Shown here piece after piece: positions 18,065 through 29,319 of a stretch of 64,000 nucleotides of DNA. Made by a program: the position numbers and the translations under genes. The stretch's first letter is position 1, and each line of letters begins with the position of its first letter. A model generated the notes under the pieces. It ran no database searches. It was not told the DNA's origin and saw nothing but the letters and a program-made list of their open reading frames with translations. Source of the stretch: Denitratisoma sp. (GTDB lineage Bacteria > Pseudomonadota > Gammaproteobacteria > Burkholderiales > Rhodocyclaceae); NCBI GenBank assembly GCA_032027165.1, contig JAVSMO010000001.1, positions 2,988,531 through 3,052,530 on the forward strand. Reading direction: 5' to 3'.

Positions 18065-18831
18065 GCCACGGCCCCGCCCAGGTAGGCCTCGATCACCTTC
18101 GGGTCGCGCTGCACCTCGGCCGGCACGCCCTCGGCGATCTTCTCGCCGTAGTCGAGCACGGCGACGCGGTCGCACAGCCCCATCACCAGCTTGACGTCGT
18201 GCTCGATGAGCAGGATCGTCAGGCCGTCGGCGCGCAGCGCCTCGATCAGGCTTTTCAGGGATTCCGTTTCCGTCGCGTTCATCCCGGCAGCCGGTTCGTC
18301 GAGCGCCAGCAGCTTCGGCTCGGTGGCCAGTGCTCGCGCGATCTCCAGCCGGCGCTGGTCGCCGTAGGCCATGTGGCGCGCCAGGATGTTGCTGTGGCGG
18401 TGGATGCCGACGTACTTGAGCAGCTCGTGGGCGCGCTGCGCGATGGCCGCTTCCTCGTCCCGCGTGGCGCGATCGCGCAGCACGGCGCCGACGACGCCGG
18501 CCGAGGTGCGCAGGTGGCGGCCGACCATGACGTTCTCCAGCGCCGTCATGTTGGCGAACAGGCGGATGTTCTGGAAGGTGCGGGCGATGCCGGCGGCGGC
18601 CACCTCGTGCGGTGCCGAGATGTTCAGCGGCGCGCCGTCGAAGACGAACTGGCCGCGGTCCGCCGAGTAGAGTCCGGTGAGGACGTTGAAGAAGGTGGTC
18701 TTGCCGGCGCCGTTGGGGCCGATCAGGCCGTAGATCTCGCCGCGGCGGATGGAGAGCGAAACCTCGTGCAGCGCGCGCACGCCGCCGAAACTCTTGCCGA
18801 TCGTCTGGGCGTCGAGCAGGGCCTCGCTCAC
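18061..18831 (-). CDS. livG: Branched-chain amino acid ABC transporter ATP-binding protein LivG
   Basis: 256 residues. Walker A GPNGAGKTT, the LivG-typical ARTFQNIRLF, signature YGDQRRLEIARAL and Walker B LLALDEPAAGMN followed by LIEHDVKLV. Start GTG 18831, preceded by GGAGAAGGC at good distance; no ATG is in frame at that position. Overlaps livM at its start and livF at its stop, so the whole unit is translationally coupled. Confidence 0.92.
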   Translation of the reverse strand: MSEALLDAQTIGKSFGGVRALHEVSLSIRRGEIYGLIGPNGAGKTTFFNVLTGLYSADRGQFVFDGAPLNISAPHEVAAAGIARTFQNIRLFANMTALENVMVGRHLRTSAGVVGAVLRDRATRDEEAAIAQRAHELLKYVGIHRHSNILARHMAYGDQRRLEIARALATEPKLLALDEPAAGMNATETESLKSLIEALRADGLTILLIEHDVKLVMGLCDRVAVLDYGEKIAEGVPAEVQRDPKVIEAYLGGAVA

Positions 18832-19889
18832 TTCGCCTTCTCCGAGAATTCCCGCTTCCTGCGCGCCTCCGGCCACAACCCGGCCGGGCGATACAACATG
18901 ACGGCGATCAGCGCCAGGCCGAACAGCAGCATGCGCAGCGACTCCGGATCGAGCAGCACCTTGCCGAAGGCCGCCTGCTGCATCGGCACGGCGCCGTGGC
19001 GCAGCGCCTCGGGCAGGATCGCCAGCAGCAGCCCACCGAGGATGACGCCGGGGATGTGGCCCATGCCGCCGAGCACCACCATGCACAGCACCATGATCGA
19101 TTCCATCAGGCCGAAGCTCTCCGGGCTGACGAACTCCTGGAAGCCGGCGAAGAGGCCGCCGGCCACCCCGCCGAAGGTGGCGCCCATGGCGAAGGCGAGC
19201 AGCTTGACGTTGCGCGTGTCGATGCCGCAGGCCTTGGCGGCGATCTCGTCCTCGCGGATCGCCACCCAGGCGCGGCCGATGCGCGAATCCTCGAGGCGGA
19301 TGGATACGAAGACGACGAGCAGGGTCAGCGCCAGGAACAGGTAGTAGTAGAGATAGACGGAGGGGAAGCTCAGGCCGAAGGCCTCGAAGGTCTTCGACAG
19401 CGGCACGCCGGCGATGCGCACCGGATCGATCTGGCTGATGCCCTGCGGGCCGTTGGTGATGTTGATCGGCGCGTTGAGGTTGTTCATGAAGATGCGGACG
19501 ATCTCGCCGAAGCCGAGCGTGACGATGGCGAGGTAGTCGCCGCGCAACCGGAGCGTCGGCGCGCCGAGCAGCACGCCGAAAATGCCGGCCACCAGGGCGC
19601 CCAGGGGCAGGATCGCCCACACCGGCCAGTGGATGCCGAAGTGCGGCGAGGCAAGCAGGGCGTACAGGTAGGCGCCGACGGCGTAGAAGGCGATGTAGCC
19701 GAGGTCGAGCAGGCCGGCGAAGCCGACGACGATGTTCAGCCCCAGCGCCAGCATGACGTAGAGCAGGGCGAAGTCGAGCACGCGCACCCAGGCGTTGCCG
19801 AGGCCCTGGCCGATGATGAAGGGCAGGATGGCGAGCGCCACGCCGATGAGGACCATGCCCAGCAGGGCTTTGCGTTTGTCGGTCTTCAT
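18828..19889 (-). CDS. livM: Branched-chain amino acid ABC transporter permease LivM
   Basis: 353 residues, about nine or ten membrane helices. The segment YVMLALGLNIVVGFAGLLDLGYIAFYAVGAY and the later TLRLRGDYLAIVTLGFGEI are hallmarks of LivM permeases. A long charged C-terminus ends in RKREFSEKAK. Pairs with LivH as the membrane channel. Starts 4 bases inside the livH stop region. Confidence 0.93.
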   Translation of the reverse strand: MKTDKRKALLGMVLIGVALAILPFIIGQGLGNAWVRVLDFALLYVMLALGLNIVVGFAGLLDLGYIAFYAVGAYLYALLASPHFGIHWPVWAILPLGALVAGIFGVLLGAPTLRLRGDYLAIVTLGFGEIVRIFMNNLNAPINITNGPQGISQIDPVRIAGVPLSKTFEAFGLSFPSVYLYYYLFLALTLLVVFVSIRLEDSRIGRAWVAIREDEIAAKACGIDTRNVKLLAFAMGATFGGVAGGLFAGFQEFVSPESFGLMESIMVLCMVVLGGMGHIPGVILGGLLLAILPEALRHGAVPMQQAAFGKVLLDPESLRMLLFGLALIAVMLYRPAGLWPEARRKREFSEKAK

Positions 19890-20809
19890 GCGCGTTCGGA
19901 GACCTTCTCGCCCATCAGGCCGGAAGGCCGGAAGACCAGCACCAGGATCAGCACGAAGAAGGCGAACACGTCCTGGTAATGGCTGCCGAGGAAGCCGCCG
20001 GTGAGGTCGCCGATGTAGCCGGCGCCGAGCGATTCGATGAGTCCCAGCAGCACGCCGCCGAGCATGGCGCCGGGCAGGTTGCCGATGCCGCCGAGCACCG
20101 CCGCAGTGAACGCCTTCAGGCCGAGGATGAAGCCCATGTGGTAGTGGGCGATCGAATAGTTGGCGCTGACCATCACGCCGGCCACCGCCGCCAGCGCCGA
20201 GCCGATGAGGAAAGTGGCGGAGATGATGACGTTGATGTTGACGCCCATCAGCCCGGCGATCTGCGGGTTCTCCGCAGTCGCGCGCATGGCGCGTCCCAGC
20301 CGCGTTTTGTTCACCAGCAGCATCAGGCCGGCCATGATCGCCGCCGCCAGCAGCACGATGACGATCTGCAGGTCGGTGATGTGGGCGCCGCCGATGTCGC
20401 GCCCCGTGGTCGGCAGGATCGGCGGGAAGGCATGGTAGCTGCGGCCCCAGAAGATCATCGCCAGCTGCTGCAGCACGATGGAGACGCCGATGGCGGTGAT
20501 GAGCGGGGCGAGCCGGGGTGCGTTGCGCAAGGGGCGGTAGGCGACGCGCTCGATGGTAAAGCCGAGCGCCATGCATACCGGAATCGCCGCCAGCATGCCG
20601 ATCAGCACGACGACGATGCCCGGCAGGCCGCTGTCGGCCAGCAGCTTGATGACGGTGAGGGCGGTGAGGGCGCCGATCATCACCACCTCGCCATGGGCGA
20701 AGTTGATCAGGCCGAGGATGCCGTAGACCATCGTGTAGCCGAGCGCGACGAGGGCGTAGATGCTGCCGAGAACGAGCCCGTTGATGATCTGCTGGATGAA
20801 GGTGTCCAT
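19886..20809 (-). CDS. livH: Branched-chain amino acid ABC transporter permease LivH
   Basis: 307 residues. Starts with MDTFIQQIINGLVLGSIYALVALGYTMVYGILGLINFAHG, the standard LivH N-terminus, and ends with the conserved FRPSGLMGEK. About eight membrane helices. ATG 20809 is the canonical start; upstream codons in the frame are inside the intergenic hairpin. Second gene of the operon, behind livK. Confidence 0.93.
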   Translation of the reverse strand: MDTFIQQIINGLVLGSIYALVALGYTMVYGILGLINFAHGEVVMIGALTALTVIKLLADSGLPGIVVVLIGMLAAIPVCMALGFTIERVAYRPLRNAPRLAPLITAIGVSIVLQQLAMIFWGRSYHAFPPILPTTGRDIGGAHITDLQIVIVLLAAAIMAGLMLLVNKTRLGRAMRATAENPQIAGLMGVNINVIISATFLIGSALAAVAGVMVSANYSIAHYHMGFILGLKAFTAAVLGGIGNLPGAMLGGVLLGLIESLGAGYIGDLTGGFLGSHYQDVFAFFVLILVLVFRPSGLMGEKVSERA

Positions 20810-20829
20810 CGCGCCCAGTCTACAAACAA

Positions 20830-20849
20830 ACGGCACCCGAAGGTGCCGT
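20830..20849 (-). terminator. Intraoperonic hairpin between livK and livH
   Basis: On the minus strand ACGGCACC-TTCG-GGTGCCGT, a perfect 8-bp stem with a UUCG tetraloop, followed by TTTGTTTGT. It is placed after livK and before livH, so it probably terminates part of the transcripts or stabilises the livK mRNA end. This would give more binding protein than permease. Confidence 0.65.
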
Positions 20850-20869
20850 CTGCCTGACAAAGATGCTGC

Positions 20870-22168
20870 TTACTTCTTCTCGGCGGGTGCTGCGGCTGCA
20901 GGCGCTGCCGCGGGTGCGGGCGCAGCAGTCATGCCGCCCATGCCTTCCATGGCGGCGGGTTGCGCCGGTGCCGGCGCGCCGCCGCCGATGCTCTCCAGCG
21001 CCTCCCACTTGCCGCCCTTGGCCTGGTACAGCGTGATCGCCGCATCCTTGACGTCGCCCTTCTCGTCGAAGGTGATCCTGGCGGTGACGCCGTCGAGGTT
21101 GGTCTTCGGCAGTTCGGCCAGATATTTCGCCGGCTCCACCGAGTTGGCGCGCTTCATGGCGTCGATCATGACGCTGGCCGCGTCGTAGGCGTAGGGCGCA
21201 TACAGCTGGATGTCGACGTTGAAGCGCTTGGCGTACTTCTCCTTGAAGGCGGGGCCGCCCGGCATCTTGTCCAGCGGCAGTCCCGGCAGCGAGCAGTAGT
21301 GTCCCTCGCCGGCGTCGCCGGACAGCTTGTGGAATTCGGTGGTGCAGCCGCCGTCGGCGAACAGCATCCTGGACTTGATGCCGAGCTTCTTCAACTGCTG
21401 CGCCATCGGGCCGGCCTGGGCGTCCATGCCGCCGTACATGACGATGTCCGGCTTCTTCGACTTGATCTTGGTGAGGATGGCGGCGAAGTCGGTGGCCTTG
21501 TCGTTGGTGAACTCGCGCGCGACGATGGTGGCGCCGCCGGCCTTGGCGGCCTTCTCGAACTCGTCGGCGACGCCCTGGCCGTAGGCCGTGCGGTCGTCGA
21601 TGATGGCGATCTTCTTGGCGGCCAGCTGGTGGGTGGCGTAATCGCCCAGCACCTTGCCCTGCTGCTCGTCGTTGGCCATCACGCGATAGGCGGTCTTGAA
21701 GCCCTGCTGCGTGTATTTCGGGTTGGTCGCCGAAGGCGAGACCTGCGGGATGCCGGCGTCGGCATAGAGCTTGGAGGCCGGGATGGTGGTGCCGGAGTTG
21801 AGGTGGCCGACGACGCCATTCACCTTGGCGTCGATCAGTTTCTGCGCCACCGTCGTTCCCTGCTTGGGATCGGCCTGGTCGTCTTCGCCGAGCAGATCGA
21901 AGGTCACCACGGCGCCGCCGATTTCCAGCTTCTTGGCGTTGGCTTCCTCGATGGCGAGGCGCGCGCCGTTCTCGTTGTCCTTGCCGAGGTGGGCCTGCGG
22001 GCCGGTCAGCGGCGAGACGTGGCCGATTTTCACGGTGACCGTCGGCTTGGCCGGCGGCGCGGCGGGCTGCTCGGCCTTCGGCGGCGGGGGCGGCGCTTCC
22101 TTGCCGCAGCCGAACACGACAAAGGCGGAAGCGACAGCGAGGCTGATCGTCTTGGCGTGGAATCGCAT
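20870..22168 (-). CDS. livK: Branched-chain amino acid ABC transporter substrate-binding lipoprotein LivK
   Basis: 432 residues. Signal peptide with lipobox ending FVVFGC (Cys about residue 19), a Pro/Ala-rich spacer, then a periplasmic-binding fold starting VKIGHVSPLTGPQAHLGKDNENGARLAI, as in Leu/Ile/Val-binding proteins. The protein is longer than usual (about 370) because of the spacer and a C-terminal Ala/Pro/Met-rich tail of some 40 residues. ATG 22168 is chosen for spacing to GGAG; ATG 22174 is two codons upstream. Specificity cannot be read. Confidence 0.88.
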   Translation of the reverse strand: MRFHAKTISLAVASAFVVFGCGKEAPPPPPKAEQPAAPPAKPTVTVKIGHVSPLTGPQAHLGKDNENGARLAIEEANAKKLEIGGAVVTFDLLGEDDQADPKQGTTVAQKLIDAKVNGVVGHLNSGTTIPASKLYADAGIPQVSPSATNPKYTQQGFKTAYRVMANDEQQGKVLGDYATHQLAAKKIAIIDDRTAYGQGVADEFEKAAKAGGATIVAREFTNDKATDFAAILTKIKSKKPDIVMYGGMDAQAGPMAQQLKKLGIKSRMLFADGGCTTEFHKLSGDAGEGHYCSLPGLPLDKMPGGPAFKEKYAKRFNVDIQLYAPYAYDAASVMIDAMKRANSVEPAKYLAELPKTNLDGVTARITFDEKGDVKDAAITLYQAKGGKWEALESIGGGAPAPAQPAAMEGMGGMTAAPAPAAAPAAAAPAEKK

Positions 22169-22251
22169 GGTCATCGTCTCCAGAAAAATTTGAATTCTTT
22201 TTTGCGGGTGAATGCGCGGGGATTGTGCTGGGCGCATGGGGCGATGTCAAT

Positions 22252-22281
22252 AAAAAGGCCAGCCCGCGGGCTGGCCTTTTT
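22252..22281. terminator. Strong bidirectional terminator between cytochrome c and livK
   Basis: A perfect palindrome: AAAAAGGCCAGCCC, GC, then GGGCTGGCCTTTTT. It lies 16 bases past the cytochrome stop on the minus strand, so it ends that transcript before livK. Confidence 0.9.
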
Positions 22282-22297
22282 GTGCGGCAGACGCCAG

Positions 22298-22609
22298 TTA
22301 CTTGGTGGCGAGAACCCAGGCCACCAGCTTCTTGATGTCGGCGTCGGAGACGGCCGGGTTCGGCGGCATCGGCACCGTGCCCCACACGCCCGAGCCGCCC
22401 TTCTTCACCTTGGCTTCCAGGGTGGCGGCGGCGCCGGCGTTGCCGGCGTATTTCTTGGCGACGTCCTTGTAGGACGGGCCGACGACTTTCTTGTCGACGG
22501 CGTGGCAGCTCATGCAGTTTTTGGCTTTCGCCAGGGCTTCGTCAGCGGAGGCCTGGCCGGCGATCAGCAGGCCGGCGCCGGCGAGCAGCAGCGTTTTCAG
22601 CAGTTTCAT
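22298..22609 (-). CDS. Small monohaem cytochrome c (c-551/c8 type)
   Basis: 103 residues. Sec signal peptide to about residue 22 (QASA-DE), haem site CMSCH at residues 32-36, and an axial Met in VPMPPN. This is the size and pattern of periplasmic cytochrome c-551/552 electron donors for nitrite reductase or oxidases. ATG 22609 has GAGG upstream; the in-frame ATG at 22693 lies inside the neighbouring gene. Transcribed after the DUF255 gene and closed by a strong terminator. Confidence 0.92.
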   Translation of the reverse strand: MKLLKTLLLAGAGLLIAGQASADEALAKAKNCMSCHAVDKKVVGPSYKDVAKKYAGNAGAAATLEAKVKKGGSGVWGTVPMPPNPAVSDADIKKLVAWVLATK

Positions 22610-22653
22610 TGAACTAATTCCTCTTAGGCGTGGTTGGAAAATGCGCCGATACT

Positions 22654-24696
<2,043 letters not shown>

Positions 24697-24762
24697 GGGG
24701 TTATTTCCGAGTAATTTTGTCGGAATTATGGGCCGGGGCCGGCCGAAGGGCAAGCCGGAGAT

Positions 24763-25191
24763 TCAGCCAGCGAACAAGGCGCGCCACCAGCGCTTGCGGG
24801 ATTCCGGCAGGGGGCCGGGGCGTTCCAGCTCGACCGGCAGCACGCGGCTCATGATCCAGCCCGGCGGGTGCGGGTGCTTGCCGGTGCCGCAGGAGGAGCC
24901 GAGGTTGTTCGGGTCGTAGATCTTCACCAGGCGCGGCGATTCGAGGTCGTCGGCGTAGACGATGCCGCAGTAGTCGTGATGGTGTTCCTTGCGCAGCAGC
25001 GCGTCGGTTTCGGCGATGAAGCGCTCGACTTCCTGCGTTGAGGCCGGCGCCGTGGGTAATGGCTCGCCCACCGCGTACAGGTACCAGCCGGCATCGCGGT
25101 CGATGCGCGCCCAGAAGTCGCTGAGTTGCTGCCAGGACAGCAGGCTCCACAGCCGGCCGGCATACAGCTGTTCGAATTCGCTTTCGTTCAT
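24763..25191 (-). CDS. Conserved hypothetical protein
   Basis: 142 residues, soluble, no signal peptide. Recognisable features are ADDLESPRLVKIYDPNNLGSSCG, a HPHPPGW segment and a basic C-terminus. I do not recognise a characterised family, though it has the look of a conserved betaproteobacterial protein. It lies between the DUF255 gene and the DUF2269 gene on the same strand and is probably cotranscribed with them. Confidence 0.7.
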   Translation of the reverse strand: MNESEFEQLYAGRLWSLLSWQQLSDFWARIDRDAGWYLYAVGEPLPTAPASTQEVERFIAETDALLRKEHHHDYCGIVYADDLESPRLVKIYDPNNLGSSCGTGKHPHPPGWIMSRVLPVELERPGPLPESRKRWWRALFAG

Positions 25192-25195
25192 GGCC

Positions 25196-25663
25196 TCAGC
25201 CTGCGGGACGAAACACCATCAAATAAAACACCACCATCAACGCCGTGAAGGCCGGAATGCCCAGCACGAACCAGATGCGCGCGTAGCGATGATAGCGCGG
25301 CGGCAGCGCCGCGCCCTCCGCTGCGGCCCGCAGCGCCATGTCGCGCATGCGCAGCTGCAGCCACACCACCGGCAGCCAGCACAGCCCGGCCAGCACGTAG
25401 AGTCCCAGCGACCAGGCCACCCAGCCGCTGGTCAGCGGGTAGCCGGCGAGCTGCGCCATGCGCAGGCCGGTCAGCGGCTGGATGACGACGGTGGTGGCGG
25501 TGAACAGCCAGTCGGCGAGGACCACGCGCGGCATCACCGCCGCGATGGCGCGCACGTCGCCGGAGCGGTCGACGCTCCATTTGTAGAAGGCCGTGCCGAG
25601 GCCGGTGCCGAACAGCAGCGTGGCGCTGAGGATGTGCAGCCATTTCAGCCAGAGGAATTCCAT
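25196..25663 (-). CDS. DUF2269 family integral membrane protein
   Basis: 155 residues, four membrane helices. It begins MEFLWLKWLHILSATLLFGTGLGTAFYKW, the usual start of DUF2269, and has VIQPLTGLRMA and a C-terminal helix. Its ATG overlaps the stop of the dehydrogenase gene by one base, so the two are coupled. Function unknown. Confidence 0.82.
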   Translation of the reverse strand: MEFLWLKWLHILSATLLFGTGLGTAFYKWSVDRSGDVRAIAAVMPRVVLADWLFTATTVVIQPLTGLRMAQLAGYPLTSGWVAWSLGLYVLAGLCWLPVVWLQLRMRDMALRAAAEGAALPPRYHRYARIWFVLGIPAFTALMVVFYLMVFRPAG

Positions 25664-26757
25664 CACTGCAGGACCTGCTTGAGCTTCAGGTGCGAGAGCG
25701 CGCCGAGGTATTCCTCCAGCGTCAGCAGGCCGACGCAGGGCGTCGCGCCTTTCCGCGCAACCTCGCCCCGCGCCAGCTTGCGCGCCAGCGCGATGGCCGC
25801 GCCGCAGGGGATCTGCGGTCCGTGGTTGTCGTAGGCGACCAGCTGCCAGCGGCGCTCGAGCGGCTTGCCGTCGCGGCCGCTGCCCTTCAGCGCGACGTGC
25901 ATGGCGCTCAGTTTCGTGCCGAGCGGTTCCAGCCAGCGGCTCAGGTGCCAGAGCGGACGGGCCAGCGGCAACAGGCTCTTCAGCCAGCCCTTGCGCACGA
26001 GGCCGGCCAGCGCCCAGGTGGCGAGATGCGAGGCCGGGTTGCCGACGCCGGCATGGAAGACGACGCTCTTCACGCCGGCATAGCGCAACGGAAACAGTTC
26101 CAGGTCGGGCACGTCGCAACTGCCCAGCCAGCGCGCGCCGACAGGATCAACGTAACGGCGGCGCTGCAGGTCGAGCCAGCCGTGGGTCGTCGTCCAGGCG
26201 CCGTCCTCGAAGCGGTCGAAGGGCTTGCCGCAGTAGCCGAACACCGCCTGCATCGTCGCCAGGCCGGGCGTCTTCGCACCCGAGCTGATGCCGTGGCGGA
26301 TTTCGTGCAGTTCGGCGAACTCGGGCAGGAAATGGTCGACGACCGCCGCCGACAACGCCGGCACCGAACTGGCGCCGCTCGTCGCCAGCACGCCGGCGGC
26401 CCGTGCCCGTTCGTCGAGCGCGCCGATGCCGGCGACGAAATCGCGCCCGTCGGCGAGGTCGAGGTAGTTGCAGCCGGCGGCGATGCAGGCCTCCGCTACG
26501 GCGTAGTCCTGGCCCTGGAAGGGGCCGGCGGTGTGGATGAGCGTGGCGATGTCCTGCGATTTCAGCTGCGCGGCCAGATCCGCCGCATGCGCATCGACGG
26601 CCAGCCCGCGGGCACCGAGCGTGCCGGCGAAGGCGGTTGCCCGGTCAGTGCTGCGCCCGCCGACCAGCAGCTCGATGTCGGCATCCTGCGCCAGGGCGCG
26701 GCAGATCGGCTGGCCGAAGTTGCCGTAGCCGCCGAGGACCAGAACGCGATGGCGCAA
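25663..26757 (-). CDS. Saccharopine dehydrogenase-like NAD(P)-binding protein
   Basis: 364 residues. The N-terminal Rossmann motif is LVLGGYGNFGQPI, and VGGRSTDRA and HTAGPFQGQDY follow, as in the saccharopine dehydrogenase/trans-acting enoyl reductase superfamily. The substrate is unknown; no lysine-pathway gene is near. Same strand and 4 bases after ilvD, and coupled to the DUF2269 gene. Confidence 0.8.
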   Translation of the reverse strand: MRHRVLVLGGYGNFGQPICRALAQDADIELLVGGRSTDRATAFAGTLGARGLAVDAHAADLAAQLKSQDIATLIHTAGPFQGQDYAVAEACIAAGCNYLDLADGRDFVAGIGALDERARAAGVLATSGASSVPALSAAVVDHFLPEFAELHEIRHGISSGAKTPGLATMQAVFGYCGKPFDRFEDGAWTTTHGWLDLQRRRYVDPVGARWLGSCDVPDLELFPLRYAGVKSVVFHAGVGNPASHLATWALAGLVRKGWLKSLLPLARPLWHLSRWLEPLGTKLSAMHVALKGSGRDGKPLERRWQLVAYDNHGPQIPCGAAIALARKLARGEVARKGATPCVGLLTLEEYLGALSHLKLKQVLQ

Positions 26758-26761
26758 CGCG

Positions 26762-28615
26762 TCAGCGCTTGGCGAGTTGCGCCACGTCGCGCACCGCGCC
26801 CGTGTCGGCGCTGGTGGTCATCGCGGCGTAGGCCAGCAGCGCGGCCGACACCGTGCGCTCGCGCTTGGCCGGCTTCCAGGCTTTCTCGCCCTTCGCTTCC
26901 ATGGCCTTGCGCCGTGCCGCCAGGACTGACTTTTCCACGGCGAGGTGGATGCGCCGATGGGGGATGTCGATCTCGATGGTGTCGCCCTCCTCGACCAGAC
27001 CAATGGCGCCGCCGGCCGCCGCCTCGGGCGAGGCATGGCCGATGGAGAGTCCCGAGGTGCCGCCGGAGAAGCGGCCGTCGGTGAGCAGGGCGCATTCCTT
27101 GCCCAGCCCCATCGACTTGATGTACGAGGTCGGGTAGAGCATCTCCTGCATGCCGGGGCCGCCCTTCGGTCCCTCGTAGCGCACGACGACGACGTCGCCG
27201 GCGACGATCTTGCCGGCGAGGATCTTCTCCACCGCCTCCTCCTGCGATTCGCAGACGCGGGCGCGGCCGGTGAATTTCAGGATCGATTCGTCGACGCCCG
27301 CCGTCTTCACGATGCAGCCCTTTTCGGCGATGTTGCCGAAGAGCACCGCCAGGCCGCCGTCCTGCGAATAGGCGTGCGCCTTGTCGCGGATGCAGCCGTT
27401 GGCGCGGTCGAGGTCGAGCTTCGGGAAGCGGCGGCTCTGCGAGAAGGCCGTCTGCGTCGGCACGCCGCCTGGCGCGGCGCGGTAGAACTCGTGCACCTTG
27501 GGGTCGGCATTGCGCTTCACGTCGCAGCAGTCGAGCGCCTCGCCCAGCGTCGGATACAGCACCGTCGGGCAGTTGAGGTTGAGGAGTCCGGCGCGGTCGA
27601 GCTCGCCGAGGATGGCCATGATGCCGCCGGCGCGATGCACGTCCTCCATGTGGTACTTCTGCGTCGCCGGCGCCACCTTGGCCAGGCAGGGCACGCGGCG
27701 CGACATGCGGTCGATGTCGGCCATGGTGAAATTCACGCCGGCCTCCTGCGCCGCGGCCAGCAGGTGCAGCACGGTGTTGGTCGAGCCGCCCATGGAAATG
27801 TCGAGGGCGATGGCGTTTTCGAAGGCCTTGAAGCTGGCGATCGAGCGCGGCAGCACCGAAACGTCGTTCTGCTCGTAGTAGCGCTTGGCCAGGTCGACGA
27901 TCAGGCGGCCGGCCTTGACGAAGAGCTTCTCGCGGTCGGCGTGGGTGGCGAGCAGCGACCCGTTGCCGGGCAGCGCCAGGCCCAGCGCCTCGGTCAGGCA
28001 GTTCATCGAGTTGGCGGTGAACATGCCCGAGCAGGAGCCGCAGGTCGGGCAGGCCGAGCGCTCCATGGCGTTCACTTCCTCGTCGGTGTTGTGCGAATCC
28101 GCCGCCTCGATCATGGCGTCGATCAGGTCGACCATGCGGTACTCGCCGTGCCACTTCACCTTGCCCGCCTCCATCGGCCCGCCGGAGACGAACACCGCCG
28201 GGATGTTCAGGCGCAGCGCCGCCATCAGCATGCCCGGGGTGATCTTGTCGCAGTTGGAGATGCACACCATGGCATCCGCCGTGTGGGCGTTCACCATGTA
28301 CTCGACGGAATCGGCGATCAGCTCGCGCGAGGGCAGCGAATACAGCATGCCGCCGTGGCCCATGGCGATGCCGTCGTCGACGGCGATGGTGTTGAACTCC
28401 TTGGCGATGCCGCCGGCCGCCTCGATCTGGCGCGCGACGAGCTGGCCCATGTCCTTCAGGTGCACGTGGCCCGGCACGAACTGCGTGAACGAATTCACCA
28501 CGGCGATGATCGGCTTGCCGAAATCGCCTTCCTTGATGCCGGTGGCGCGCCACAGCGCGCGCGCGCCGGCCATGTTGCGGCCGTGGGTGGAAGTGCGGGA
28601 ACGGTATTCGGGCAT
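26762..28615 (-). CDS. ilvD: Dihydroxy-acid dehydratase
   Basis: 617 residues, full length. Fe-S ligands are visible in [12 protein letters not shown] and [19 protein letters not shown], and [14 protein letters not shown] and [10 protein letters not shown] are family motifs. It converts dihydroxy-isovalerate and its homologue to the 2-keto acids in valine and isoleucine synthesis. A copy of the dispersed motif is present antisense at 26910-26933, showing that the motif is tolerated in an essential gene. Confidence 0.97.
   Translation of the reverse strand: MPEYRSRTSTHGRNMAGARALWRATGIKEGDFGKPIIAVVNSFTQFVPGHVHLKDMGQLVARQIEAAGGIAKEFNTIAVDDGIAMGHGGMLYSLPSRELIADSVEYMVNAHTADAMVCISNCDKITPGMLMAALRLNIPAVFVSGGPMEAGKVKWHGEYRMVDLIDAMIEAADSHNTDEEVNAMERSACPTCGSCSGMFTANSMNCLTEALGLALPGNGSLLATHADREKLFVKAGRLIVDLAKRYYEQNDVSVLPRSIASFKAFENAIALDISMGGSTNTVLHLLAAAQEAGVNFTMADIDRMSRRVPCLAKVAPATQKYHMEDVHRAGGIMAILGELDRAGLLNLNCPTVLYPTLGEALDCCDVKRNADPKVHEFYRAAPGGVPTQTAFSQSRRFPKLDLDRANGCIRDKAHAYSQDGGLAVLFGNIAEKGCIVKTAGVDESILKFTGRARVCESQEEAVEKILAGKIVAGDVVVVRYEGPKGGPGMQEMLYPTSYIKSMGLGKECALLTDGRFSGGTSGLSIGHASPEAAAGGAIGLVEEGDTIEIDIPHRRIHLAVEKSVLAARRKAMEAKGEKAWKPAKRERTVSAALLAYAAMTTSADTGAVRDVAQLAKR
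26910..26933 (+). repeat. Dispersed bipartite motif, copy 4
   Basis: Perfect CGCCGT-N9-ACTGACTTT, antisense near the 3' end of ilvD. Confidence 0.75.
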
Positions 28616-28664
28616 GGCGTGACTCCGGGGGTTCAGATGATCTAGTGCCTATTTTACCGCCTGG

Positions 28665-28955
28665 TCAGGCGTAACCGCCTTCCCGCTGGTGCCGGATGGC
28701 CAGGACGAGCGCCGTATCCGCGGCGACATCGAAGCGGTAGAGGGCCACATAGCCGCTGCGACCCCTCGAAATGACCAGCTCGCGCAAGCCGGCTTCGGCT
28801 TCGCGCCCGATGAGCGGGTGCTGCTTCAGGATGCCGAGGCCTTCGGTCAATATCCGCGCCGTGGCCCCTGCGGCAGGTGTATCCTGTTCGACGAGGAAAT
28901 CGGTCAGGCGTTCAATGTCGCGTAGCGCACCCGGCGCCAAAACGAGGCGGGTCAA
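28665..28955 (-). CDS. RelE/ParE family toxin
   Basis: 96 residues. ParE-type fold signatures are LAPGALRDIERLTDFL at the N-terminus, HPLIGREAEAGLREL, and a C-terminal VLAIRHQREGG. Start codon is TTG, 5 bases after the antitoxin stop, so translation depends on coupling to the antitoxin, a usual dosage-control arrangement. ParE toxins inhibit gyrase while RelE cleave mRNA; the sequence favours ParE but does not prove it. Confidence 0.85.
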   Translation of the reverse strand: MTRLVLAPGALRDIERLTDFLVEQDTPAAGATARILTEGLGILKQHPLIGREAEAGLRELVISRGRSGYVALYRFDVAADTALVLAIRHQREGGYA

Positions 28956-28960
28956 GGCGG

Positions 28961-29242
28961 CTAGCGCTTGCGCGGCTTGGGTTTGGCCGCGCGCTTGCCC
29001 TCGGCCTTGGCCAGGATGTAGCTGAACACCTCGTCGGCGTCATAGACCAGCCCGTATTCGGCCACTTCCTGCTCCGCCTTCAGCGCCGAGGCGACGAAAT
29101 CCTGCCGGCGCTGCGCAAGCGCCGCCTGGGCTTCGATGGCTTCCACCATCCAGGCATGCGGCGTCTTGCCGCTGGCGGCGGCGGCGGAGGCGACGCGCTC
29201 TTTCAGGTCGTCGGGGAGCTTGATGGTGGTCGTGACGGTCAT
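28961..29242 (-). CDS. Ribbon-helix-helix antitoxin
   Basis: 93 residues. N-terminal RHH element TTTIKLPDDLKERVASAAAASGKTPHAWMVEAI, a helical linker with a run of Gln and Ala, and a basic tail KRAAKPKPRKR. It should bind the palindrome directly upstream and neutralise the toxin coded next. First gene of the two-gene module. Confidence 0.87.
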   Translation of the reverse strand: MTVTTTIKLPDDLKERVASAAAASGKTPHAWMVEAIEAQAALAQRRQDFVASALKAEQEVAEYGLVYDADEVFSYILAKAEGKRAAKPKPRKR

Positions 29243-29260
29243 GGCAGCTCCGGAAAATCA

Positions 29261-29280
29261 GGTAATACGAAAGTATCACC
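29261..29280. promoter_or_regulatory. Inverted repeat upstream of the antitoxin, likely its operator
   Basis: GGTAATAC-GAAA-GTATCACC: the arms match in 7 of 8 positions. It lies 18 bases before the antitoxin ATG and about 40 bases before lgt, a typical RHH autoregulation site. Confidence 0.6.
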
Positions 29281-29319
29281 TCGGCGGCGAGGCGTCAATT
29301 TGCCCTTATCATCCACGCC

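Noticed and set aside
28665..29242. Toxin-antitoxin pair as part of the foreign island
   Set aside because: Its base composition matches the host region and lgt lies between it and the island.
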